Below the pieces are notes generated by a model, which was not told where the DNA came from, did not search any database, and saw nothing but the letters and a program-made list of their open reading frames with translations. DNA of 64,000 bases from Alcanivorax sp. (GTDB lineage Bacteria > Pseudomonadota > Gammaproteobacteria > Pseudomonadales > Alcanivoracaceae), in the NCBI RefSeq assembly GCF_017794965.1, contig NZ_CP051240.1:3162001-3226000 (forward strand), given 5' to 3'. This document shows, piece by piece, positions 1-7,119 of this stretch. The translations under genes were made by a program, and so were the position numbers. How positions within the stretch are numbered: position 1 is the stretch's first letter; each line of letters begins with the position of its first letter.

Positions 1-522
1 CAGTTTTTCCACCGCCTCACCACCGTGACTGCGACTGGCCACCATCACCACCGGGGTGGTGCGTTCACGACACTGAATGGGCTGACGCTCACCATTCTGT
101 TCCTTGAAAGCCCCCACGCCTTCGCCGCCCAGATAGGTAACAGCGGTAACCGGCACATGGACCACACCCAACACCGGCGTGTCGCCACGGACCAAGGCGA
201 TATTCACGGTAAACTCGCCATTGCGCTTGATGAATTCCTTGGTGCCATCCAGCGGGTCCACCAGCCAGAACTCCGGCCAGTCCTTGCGGTCCGCATAGGC
301 AATATCACCGGACTCCTCGGAATACACCGGGATTTCCGGCGTCAGCGCCTTGAGGCGAGCCTCGATAATCTCGTGAGCCGCTTTGTCCGCCTCGGTAATC
401 GGGGACTCATCCTGCTTGGTTTCCACTCCGAGATCTTCCCGCTCGTAAACTTCCAGAATGGCCTTGCCCGCGTCACGGGCGATGTCGGCGAGGGGGTTGA
501 GCAGGGTGTTGAAGTCGGTCAT
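1..522 (-). CDS. cysQ: 3'(2'),5'-bisphosphate nucleotidase CysQ (partial, C-terminus outside window)
   Basis: Inositol-monophosphatase-fold enzyme that dephosphorylates 3'-phosphoadenosine 5'-phosphate (PAP) in the sulfate-assimilation pathway, in the cytoplasm. The visible 174 residues contain the metal-binding series of the family: the EES motif (VYSEES) and then DPLDGTKEF, followed by NGEFTVNIALV. The reading frame is open to base 1, so the last part of the protein lies outside the window. Two starts are possible. ATG at 522 (MTDFNTLL) is preferred because GGAAG lies five bases upstream; ATG at 534 would add MEEQ but has no well-spaced ribosome site. It is co-directional with nudE, separated by a 200-bp repeat-bearing gap. 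Confidence 0.93.
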   Translation of the reverse strand, partial: MTDFNTLLNPLADIARDAGKAILEVYEREDLGVETKQDESPITEADKAAHEIIEARLKALTPEIPVYSEESGDIAYADRKDWPEFWLVDPLDGTKEFIKRNGEFTVNIALVRGDTPVLGVVHVPVTAVTYLGGEGVGAFKEQNGERQPIQCRERTTPVVMVASRSHGGEAVEKL

Positions 523-555
523 CTGTTCTTCCATCTTTCTGTGTTTAATTCGGGT

Positions 556-734
556 GAGTTGAAAGTTCAAAGTTTAAAGTTGAAAAGCGCGGGAAATTCA
601 TCTGCCACGCGACTTGCGCCAGGGCCGCGCCGCAATCTCAGCAGGAGCCCCCCTCTCGGTGCGCGGCAAGGAAGCCCAAAGACAGGCACCCACCTTCGTC
701 GCGCTTTTGAACTTTAAACTTTCAACTTTGAACT
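556..734. repeat. Inverted repeat of the AAAGTT family, copy 1
   Basis: The left arm (556-592) is built from an AAAGTTNN word repeated about every eight bases and ends in AAAAGCGCGG. The right arm (701-734) is its inverted copy, starting GCGCTTTTGAAC. About 110 bp of GC-rich non-coding DNA separates them. The outer end of the right arm contains the TAG stop of nudE (733-735). Related arms occur at 6743/7078 and 40301/40506. Confidence 0.8.
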
Positions 735-1278
735 ATCTCTTCTCCAGCAACCGCTTCGTCATCAGCAACGCGGCGATCACCCTTGCCTCGGTCACATCAT
801 CCCGCTCGATCAGCTGATCCAGCTCGGACAGTTTCCAGGGCACCACTTCCAGCGCCTCCGGCTCATCGCCGGGCAGCGATTCCTCGTAGAGATCCTCTGC
901 CAGTACCACCTTGATACGATGGCCCATATACCCCGGCGACAGGGTCATGTCCTTTAACAGGGTGAGGTTGTGCGCACCGTGGCCAGCTTCTTCCTTGAGT
1001 TCACGATTGGCGGATTCACGCCAGTCTTCACCATGCTCGCAGGCACCTTTGGGCAGGGTCAGCTCATAGCTTTCGGTACCCGCGCCATATTCCCGGATCA
1101 TCAGCACGGTATCGTTATCCAGCAACGGTACCATCATCACCGCCGCAATAGGCGGGGTGCGCAAGCGTTCATAGGTCCGTTCCACCCCGTTACGAAAACG
1201 CAGGTGCAGCTCTTCGATACCGAACAAGCGGCTCTTTGCCACCAGGCGGGTGTCGAGAATCTCCGGCTTCTCATCCAT
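733..1278 (-). CDS. nudE: ADP compounds hydrolase NudE (Nudix)
   Basis: Nudix hydrolase of 181 residues that cleaves ADP-ribose, NADH and diadenosine polyphosphates to nucleoside monophosphates. The Nudix box GX5EX7REUXEEXG is complete at residues 78-99 (G78, E84, R92-E93-L94, E96-E97, G99). Length and the flanking text (PLLDNDTVLMIREYG, LPKGACEHGEDW) fit NudE rather than ADP-ribose pyrophosphatase NudF. It lies upstream of cysQ on the same strand and is divergent from yrfG, with a 60-bp shared promoter region. Its stop codon lies within an AAAGTT-family repeat arm. Confidence 0.93.
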   Translation of the reverse strand: MDEKPEILDTRLVAKSRLFGIEELHLRFRNGVERTYERLRTPPIAAVMMVPLLDNDTVLMIREYGAGTESYELTLPKGACEHGEDWRESANRELKEEAGHGAHNLTLLKDMTLSPGYMGHRIKVVLAEDLYEESLPGDEPEALEVVPWKLSELDQLIERDDVTEARVIAALLMTKRLLEKR

Positions 1279-1338
1279 AATCAGCTCTGTGTGCCTGCTT
1301 GTGATGGGCGAAGACTAACCTGAACGACCGGGAATTGC

Positions 1339-2010
1339 ATGATCGACTGGCAGTCTGTAGACACGGTATTACTGGATATGGACGGCACTCTGCTGGACCT
1401 GCGTTTTGACAACTGGTTCTGGCAGCGCCATGTGCCCGAAGCCTATGCCCGCCAACTGGGGCTCCCCCGGGAGGAAGCGGACCAGATCATCCATGACTGG
1501 ATCCGCAGCCACCAGGGCACCCTCAACTGGTACTGTCTGGATTTCTGGACCGATGAATTGGGCCTGGAAATCGCGCGCTTGAAAAGGGAGGCCCGCGACC
1601 GCATATCCGTGCGTCCGGGTGCCGAGCAGTTTCTGCAGCGGCTGCAGCAGTCCGGCAAGCAGATCATCATGGTCACCAACGCTCACCGCGATGCGCTGGA
1701 CGTGAAAGTGGCCCAGACCGGCATCGACCAGTATTTCCACGAGCTGGTCTCCAGCCATGATTACGGCCACCCCAAGGAGGCCCAGGCCTTCTGGCAGCAT
1801 CTGCAACGCCATCTGCCCTTTGAGCCAACCCGGGCATTGCTGCTGGATGACTCCCTGCCCGTGCTGCACAGCGCCAAGCTGTATGGCATCGGCCAACCGG
1901 TCAGTATCCTGCACCCGGATTCCAGCCTGCCGAAACGGGAACACACCGATCCGTTTCTGGCCGTTGACGACTTTGCATCGGTATTACCACCAGTACAGAA
2001 CCATGGATAG
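1339..2010 (+). CDS. yrfG: GMP/IMP nucleotidase YrfG (HAD superfamily)
   Basis: HAD-like phosphatase of 223 residues. Motif I DMDGT is at residues 13-17 (nucleophile D13), motif II is MVTNAHRD, and the acidic motif IV is LLLDDS. The E. coli relative removes phosphate from purine 5'-nucleotides. The neighbourhood nudE / yrfG-hslR-hslO is conserved in gammaproteobacteria and supports the assignment. The end overlaps hslR by eight bases, which suggests translational coupling. Confidence 0.9.
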   Translation: MIDWQSVDTVLLDMDGTLLDLRFDNWFWQRHVPEAYARQLGLPREEADQIIHDWIRSHQGTLNWYCLDFWTDELGLEIARLKREARDRISVRPGAEQFLQRLQQSGKQIIMVTNAHRDALDVKVAQTGIDQYFHELVSSHDYGHPKEAQAFWQHLQRHLPFEPTRALLLDDSLPVLHSAKLYGIGQPVSILHPDSSLPKREHTDPFLAVDDFASVLPPVQNHG

Positions 2011-2389
2011 CGTACGCATTGATTCCTGGCTGTGGGCCGCGCGTTTCTTCAAGACCCGCACCCTGGCCAAGACCGCCATCGAGGGCGGAAAGGTACATAT
2101 AGATGGCAGCCGCACCAAGCCCAGCAAGGCCGTGCAGCCCGGCCAGACCGTGACCATCACCAAGGGCACAGAGCATTTTGAAGTGGTGGTGCGCGATCTG
2201 AGCAGCAAGCGCGGCCCGGCCAAGGTGGCCCAGACGCTCTACGAAGAAACCGCAGAAAGCGTCGCCAAACGGGAAATGAACAGCGAGCAGCGCAAACTTG
2301 CCCGCGCCGCTGCCGCCGCCCCGGACCACCGGCCCAGCAAGAAAGAGCGCCGCGACATCCAGCGCTTCAAGCGGGACAACGACATTTAG
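2003..2389 (+). CDS. hslR: Ribosome-associated heat shock protein Hsp15 (S4 domain)
   Basis: Small basic RNA-binding protein (128 residues) that binds 50S subunits carrying a stalled nascent chain and helps recycle them after heat stress. The S4 RNA-binding domain spans roughly residues 3-65 (RIDSWLWAARFFKTRTLA, then GGKVHIDG). The C-terminal tail is rich in Lys and Arg (KKERRDIQRFKRDNDI), as usual for Hsp15. The ATG at 2003 is chosen because homology begins there, although the frame stays open upstream inside yrfG. It is followed by hslO in the same operon. Confidence 0.93.
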   Translation: MDSVRIDSWLWAARFFKTRTLAKTAIEGGKVHIDGSRTKPSKAVQPGQTVTITKGTEHFEVVVRDLSSKRGPAKVAQTLYEETAESVAKREMNSEQRKLARAAAAAPDHRPSKKERRDIQRFKRDNDI

Positions 2390-2423
2390 GCCCGGCTCCC
2401 CGGGCCCAGACCAGGACATCATC

Positions 2424-3278
2424 ATGCAAGACCACAAACAGCGCTTCCTTTTCCCTGACTCCGACATTCGTGGCGAACTGGTGCAGGTAGAAAGTAGCAT
2501 CACCCGCATCCTGGAAGGCCACAGCTACCCACTTGCCGTGCAGGGACTGATCAGCGAAGCGGTAGCCGCGGTGGCCCTGCTGGCCAGCACCCTCAAGTTC
2601 AAGGGTCGCCTGGCCCTGCAGGCCCAGGGCCACGGCCCGGTCTCCCTGTTGCTGGCAGAGTGCACCAACGAAGGCGAGTTGCGCGCGGTGGCCCGCCACA
2701 GTGAGGGCCAGGACTGGAGCGAAGGGGATGTGCGTTCGCTGATCGGCGATGGCCACATGGTGATTACCATCCTTCCCGAGCAGGGCCAGCAATATCAGGG
2801 CATTGTCCCACTGGAAGGTGACACCCTGGCCCAATGCCTGGAAGCCTATTTCCAGCAGTCCGAACAGTTACCCACCCGCCTGTGGCTGGCCAGCGGCAAT
2901 AATCGCGCCGCCGGCCTGCTGCTGCAGCGCCTGCCCAACCAGATCGCCGGCAGCGACGCCAACACCCAGATGTGGGAGCACCTGGAAGCCCTGGCCGCCA
3001 CCCTGACCATGGAAGAGCTGCTCAATCTGGACGATCAGACCATCCTGCACCGCCTGTTCCACGACACCCCGCCGCAGCTGCCCACACAGAACCCCCTGAA
3101 ATTCGGCTGCACCTGCTCCCGGGAGCGCAACCGTAACGCCTTGATTTCTCTTGGCATCAATGAACTGCAGACCCTGCTGGACGAAGACGGCGAAGTAGAG
3201 CTGACCTGCGACTTTTGTCGCAACCAGGAGAAGTTTGATGCGGTGGATCTGGCGGAGATGATCAGGGAAATCAGTTAA
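2424..3278 (+). CDS. hslO: Redox-regulated molecular chaperone Hsp33
   Basis: Holdase chaperone of 284 residues, switched on by oxidation. The C-terminal zinc-binding redox switch has all four cysteines, CxC at 229/231 and CxxC at 262/265. The N-terminal substrate-binding domain covers about residues 1-170. The start at 2424 lies 34 bp after hslR, so the two are probably co-transcribed. The stop codon TAA (3276-3278) overlaps the first bases of an inverted repeat (AGTTAACAGTTA), so the last codons were possibly set by that element. Confidence 0.95.
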   Translation: MQDHKQRFLFPDSDIRGELVQVESSITRILEGHSYPLAVQGLISEAVAAVALLASTLKFKGRLALQAQGHGPVSLLLAECTNEGELRAVARHSEGQDWSEGDVRSLIGDGHMVITILPEQGQQYQGIVPLEGDTLAQCLEAYFQQSEQLPTRLWLASGNNRAAGLLLQRLPNQIAGSDANTQMWEHLEALAATLTMEELLNLDDQTILHRLFHDTPPQLPTQNPLKFGCTCSRERNRNALISLGINELQTLLDEDGEVELTCDFCRNQEKFDAVDLAEMIREIS

Positions 3279-3434
3279 CAGTTAATAGTGAACAGTTAAC
3301 AGCGGCGCGCCCCCCCGTCTCGGGGTTCCCACCCCCCGGAGGCCGCGCCCACTCCTGGGCGCGACCTCCGGCATCTCAGGGCCTGAAGGCCTGAAACCGC
3401 GCACTATTCACTATTAACTGTTCACTGTTCACTG
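3272..3434. repeat. Inverted repeat of the AACAGTTA family between hslO and pckA
   Basis: The left arm (3272-3303) consists of near-repeats of AGTTAACAGTTAATAGTGAAC. The right arm (3401-3434) is the inverted form, CACTATTCACTATTAACTG and so on. About 95 bp of GC-rich sequence lies between them and includes its own weaker palindromes (GGAGGCCGCGCCCACTCC / GGCGCGACCTCC). The element has the same plan as the AAAGTT family but a different word. I see no gene in 3279-3646. Confidence 0.7.
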
Positions 3435-3487
3435 CCCCGGTGCATGACCGGCCAGTCCGAAGGGGAATCGCCACTGTTTCAGAATTC

Positions 3488-3496
3488 TGGCATAAT
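3488..3496 (+). promoter_or_regulatory. Candidate extended -10 promoter for pckA
   Basis: TGG followed by CATAAT forms an extended -10 box about 150 bp before pckA. No good -35 is visible at the usual distance. The leader between it and the start codon holds no obvious hairpin-terminator pair. Confidence 0.35.
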
Positions 3497-3646
3497 CGCG
3501 CGCCTGTGCTGACTGGAGTGGAGCTCTGGTCACCTTTTGTCTTGCCCGCAGGCTGTGAAACGGGCACGAGACCGGCACTGTTACCCGCAATGCGAACCCG
3601 GTACGGAATACCACACCGTGCCATGGCGATTAGCCCAGGAATGACC

Positions 3647-5191
3647 ATGACCGACCCGATTGTTTATAACGACCTCAGCCCAGCCCAGCTGGTAGAGATG
3701 GCTGTTCAGCGTAACGAAGGCCGCCTGTCCGACACCGGCGCCCTGGTGGTGGAAACCGGTCACCGTACCGGCCGCTCCCCCATGGACCGTTACATCGTTG
3801 ACGAGCCGAGCACCAGCGAGCACATCCACTGGGGTGCCATCAACCGCCCCTTCCCGGCTGACAAGTTTGACGCCCTCTGGGACCGCGTTTCCGCTGCCAC
3901 CGCGGAAAGCGACAGCTTCGTTTCCCACCTGCACGTGGGCGCCGATTCGGATCATTACCTGGCGGTAAAAGTGACTGCGCAGACCGCGTGGCACAATCTG
4001 TTCGCCAACACCATGTTCATCCGTCCGGAAAAGTACAACCCGCGCAGCAAAGAAGAATGGCAGATCCTGCACGCACCGCACTTCCAGTGCGAGCCGGAGC
4101 GTGACGGCACCAACTCTGACGGTTGCGTGATCCTCAACTTCGCCCAGCGCAAGATCCTCATTGCCGGCATGCGTTACGCCGGTGAAATGAAGAAAGCCAT
4201 GTTCTCCGTACAGAACTTCCTGCTGCCGGAGAAAGACGTCCTGCCCATGCACTGCTCCGCCAACGTGGGTGAAGACGGTGACGTGGCCCTGTTCTTCGGC
4301 CTGTCCGGCACCGGTAAAACCACCCTGTCCGCCGACCCGGCCCGTTACCTGATCGGTGACGACGAGCACGGTTGGGGCAAGGACGTGGTCTTCAACATTG
4401 AAGGCGGCTGCTACGCCAAGTGTATCGACCTGAGCCAGAAGAACGAGCCGGTGATCTGGGATGCCATCAAGTTCGGTGCGGTACTGGAAAACGTCATCAT
4501 CAATGACGAAACCCGTAACGCGGACTACACCGATGTGTCCCTGACCCAGAACACCCGTGCCGCCTACCCGCTGGAAAACATCGACAAGAAAGTCGAAGCC
4601 AACCGCGCTGGCGAGCCCAAGCACATCATCTTCCTGACCTGCGACCTGACCGGCGTACTGCCGCCTGTCTCCAAGCTGAGCAAGGAAGCGGCCGCCTACC
4701 ACTTCCTGAGTGGCTACACCGCACTGGTCGGCTCCACCGAAATGGGTTCCGGCGGTGGCATCAAGAGCACCTTCTCCACCTGCTTCGGCGCGCCCTTCTT
4801 CCCCCGTCGCGCCGGCGAGTACGCCGAGCTGCTGATCAAGCGCATGGAAGAATTCGGCTCCACCGTTTACCTGGTCAACACCGGCTGGACCGGTGGCCCC
4901 TACGGTGAAGGCGAGCGTTTCAGCATCCCCACCACCCGTGGTGTGGTGAACGCCATCCTGTCCGGCGAGCTGGACAATGCCGAAACCGAGCACCTGGACA
5001 TCATCAACCTGGACGTGCCGAAAGCCGTTCCCGGCGTTGACAGCAACCTGCTGCAGCCCAAGAACACCTGGGCCAACCCGGAAAACTACGAAGCACGCGC
5101 CCGCGATCTGGCGGAACAGTTCGAAAAGAACTTCGCCGAGAAATACGCGGATGTGTCCGACGAGATTCGCGCCGCCGGCCCTAAAGCTTGA
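3647..5191 (+). CDS. pckA: Phosphoenolpyruvate carboxykinase (ATP)
   Basis: Catalyses ATP-dependent conversion of oxaloacetate to phosphoenolpyruvate, the entry step of gluconeogenesis during growth on fatty acids or alkanes. The protein is 514 residues, standard for the ATP-dependent family. It carries GALVVETGHRTGRSP near the N-terminus, the kinase-1a P-loop GLSGTGKTT at residues 218-226, and the metal-binding segment ending LIGDDEHGW. The ATG at 3647 (MTDPIVYNDL) is chosen because AGGA sits six bases upstream; an ATG at 3641 is too close to it. A clear terminator follows. Confidence 0.96.
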   Translation: MTDPIVYNDLSPAQLVEMAVQRNEGRLSDTGALVVETGHRTGRSPMDRYIVDEPSTSEHIHWGAINRPFPADKFDALWDRVSAATAESDSFVSHLHVGADSDHYLAVKVTAQTAWHNLFANTMFIRPEKYNPRSKEEWQILHAPHFQCEPERDGTNSDGCVILNFAQRKILIAGMRYAGEMKKAMFSVQNFLLPEKDVLPMHCSANVGEDGDVALFFGLSGTGKTTLSADPARYLIGDDEHGWGKDVVFNIEGGCYAKCIDLSQKNEPVIWDAIKFGAVLENVIINDETRNADYTDVSLTQNTRAAYPLENIDKKVEANRAGEPKHIIFLTCDLTGVLPPVSKLSKEAAAYHFLSGYTALVGSTEMGSGGGIKSTFSTCFGAPFFPRRAGEYAELLIKRMEEFGSTVYLVNTGWTGGPYGEGERFSIPTTRGVVNAILSGELDNAETEHLDIINLDVPKAVPGVDSNLLQPKNTWANPENYEARARDLAEQFEKNFAEKYADVSDEIRAAGPKA

Positions 5192-5206
5192 TGGCGTAAT
5201 CGACTG

Positions 5207-5233
5207 AAAAAGCCCGCCACCGGCGGGCTTTTT
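5207..5233 (+). terminator. Rho-independent terminator after pckA
   Basis: A perfect 7-bp stem GCCCGCC/GGCGGGC with a three-base loop, followed by five T and preceded by five A. It starts 16 bases after the pckA stop. Confidence 0.9.
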
Positions 5234-5444
5234 CGTTATCGCCCATGGCGCAGACCCGCGCCATCGGGAAGATAGGAAATTTTCCGGTTTGCCCCCGCGC
5301 ACATACGGGCGCAAACTTTTTCCGGCCCAGCAGACGTTTGAGCCGGCCGCCCCAAAAGGGCCTGCCTTTGAAGAATAATTCAGAAATACCCAATGAATTT
5401 GAACGGTTTGCCCGTGCATAACGGACAGCCTGACAGGAGCTTCA

Positions 5445-6737
5445 ATGAGCATACCCAAGATTGTTGTCGTTGGTGGTGGTGCCGGCGGATTGCCGCTGGT
5501 GACCAAACTGGGCCGCAAACTCGGCCGCGTCGGCAACGCCGATGTTACCCTGGTGGATTCCTCCAGCATTCATGTCTGGAAGCCCCGCTTCCACGAAGTC
5601 GCCACCGGCGCCATTGATGCGGATCTGGATGCGGTGGATTACCGCGCCCACGCCCAGCTGAACCATTACCGGTTTGAGCCCGGCACCCTCACCGAAGTGA
5701 ATACCGCCAACCAGCAACTCACCCTGGCCCCGCTCCATGACGAGCATGGCAAGGAAGTACTGCCCGAACGCAAACTGGACTACGACTACCTGGTACTGGC
5801 CACTGGCAGCCAGAGCAATGACTTTGGTACACCCGGCGTGCGCGACAACTGCCTGTTCATGGACAGCCGCGCCCAGGCCGAGCGTTTCCGTGAGCGTTTC
5901 CTCAATGCCTGTCTGCACGCCAATTACGAAGGCAAGCCGGTATCCGTTGCCATCGTGGGCGGCGGTGCCACCGGTGTGGAACTGGCCGCGGAACTGCACC
6001 ATGCCGTTTCCATGCTCAACTTCTACGGGCACGACAAGCTGGATCGCAAACATCTGCAGGTGGATATTATTGAAGCCGCACCGCGTATCCTGCCGGTACT
6101 CAGCGAGCGGGTGTCTGCCACCGCCACCAAGCGTCTGGAAGCCCTGGGGGTAAAAGTGCGCACCAGCGTGATGGTGTCCGAAGCCACCGAAGCCGCCTTT
6201 GTGCCGAAAGACGGCGATCCCATCAAGGCCGACTTGCTGGTCTGGGCCGCCGGGGTAAAGTGTCCGGAATGGCTCGGCCAGATCGAGGGCCTGACCACCA
6301 ATCGCATCAATCAGGTGGAGGTGGAGCCCACATTACAGGCCAAAGGCCACAAGAACATTTTCATCATCGGCGATGCCGCCTTCCTGATTCCGGAAGGCGC
6401 CGAACGACCGATTCCGCCACGCGCCCAGTCCGCCCAGCAGATGGCCCAGCACACCGCACGCAGCCTGCAACAGCTGCTGATGAACCGCGACCCGCGCCCG
6501 TTCGAATACAAGGACCACGGCTCGCTGGTATCGCTGTCCAACTACAGTTCCGTGGGCATGCTCATGGGCAACCTGAAAGGCGGCAATTTCTTTGTGGAAG
6601 GCTGGCTGGCCAGGATGATGTACATCAGCCTGTACCGCATGCACCAGGCTGCGCTGTACGGTTGGCCGAGAACCGTGATGCTGTTGATCGCCGGGCGCTT
6701 TAACAAGCTGGTTAGGCCGCGGTTGAAACTGCATTAA
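5445..6737 (+). CDS. ndh: Type II NADH dehydrogenase
   Basis: Single-subunit, non-proton-pumping NADH:quinone oxidoreductase of 430 residues, bound to the inner face of the cytoplasmic membrane. The FAD-binding GGGAGG motif is at residues 10-15 and a second dinucleotide motif (VAIVGGGATGVELAAE) lies near residue 167. FIIGDAAFL is the late FAD contact. The C-terminal stretch with LYGWPRTVMLLIAGRF is probably the membrane-associating segment. AGGAG lies eight bases before the ATG. It is convergent with the large minus-strand block and ends just before repeat DNA. Confidence 0.93.
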   Translation: MSIPKIVVVGGGAGGLPLVTKLGRKLGRVGNADVTLVDSSSIHVWKPRFHEVATGAIDADLDAVDYRAHAQLNHYRFEPGTLTEVNTANQQLTLAPLHDEHGKEVLPERKLDYDYLVLATGSQSNDFGTPGVRDNCLFMDSRAQAERFRERFLNACLHANYEGKPVSVAIVGGGATGVELAAELHHAVSMLNFYGHDKLDRKHLQVDIIEAAPRILPVLSERVSATATKRLEALGVKVRTSVMVSEATEAAFVPKDGDPIKADLLVWAAGVKCPEWLGQIEGLTTNRINQVEVEPTLQAKGHKNIFIIGDAAFLIPEGAERPIPPRAQSAQQMAQHTARSLQQLLMNRDPRPFEYKDHGSLVSLSNYSSVGMLMGNLKGGNFFVEGWLARMMYISLYRMHQAALYGWPRTVMLLIAGRFNKLVRPRLKLH

Positions 6738-6831
6738 AGGGCGAGTTGAAAGTTTAAAGTTCAAAGTTGAAAAAGCGCGGATGAGTTAGGCAGTAAGCGT
6801 CGCCGACTCTGCCCGCGCACCACCCACCCAC

Positions 6832-7041
6832 GCCGTAGGAGCCTGCCTGCAGGCGATTTTGTGGATTAGACGTTCGCATGCGCAATGGTTTCAATCGCCT
6901 CGCTGCGCGCGTTCCTCCCTCAAGTGGAACTCCAACAAAAAAAGGCCGCCCCGGTTAGGGGCGGCCTTTTTTATTGGGTCTCTCTGTGCACTTGGCATGC
7001 CTGCAAGCAAAAAGATCGTCTGCAGGCAGGCTCCTACGGTG
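6832..7041. repeat. REP-like pair (GTAGGAGCCTGCCTGCAGGCGA)
   Basis: A REP-type sequence at 6832-6856 (GTAGGAGCCTGCCTGCAGGC) and its inverted partner at 7014-7041 (GTCTGCAGGCAGGCTCCTAC) flank the central terminator. The GTAGGAGC...GC head is characteristic of pseudomonad REP sequences. Confidence 0.75.
6937..6972. terminator. Bidirectional terminator between ndh and the OmpA-barrel gene
   Basis: A 9-bp perfect stem GGCCGCCCC/GGGGCGGCC with loop GGTTA. It has seven A on the left and six T on the right, so it can serve both convergent genes. Confidence 0.88.
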
Positions 7042-7119
7042 AGCGCGGGCAGTGGGTTTTCGATCATTAGTACCAGCCCCGCGCCTTTTCAACTTTGAAC
7101 TTTAAACTTTCAACTGCTC

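Larger units (their letters stand above)
6743..7116. repeat. Inverted repeat of the AAAGTT family, copy 2 (ndh / OmpA-barrel junction)
   Basis: The left arm is 6743-6780 (GAGTTGAAAGTTTAAAGTTC...GCGCGG) and the right arm 7079-7116 is its inverse (GCGCC, then TTTTCAACTTTGAAC). The interior of about 300 bp contains a REP pair and a terminator, described separately. The outer arm ends lie six bases from the ndh stop and four from the stop of the minus-strand gene. No gene is visible in 6738-7119. Confidence 0.8.

Noticed and set aside
556..734. A CRISPR-like array, because of regularly repeated short words.
   Set aside because: The words are 7-8 bases, without unique spacers, and are inverted around a core; there are no cas genes.
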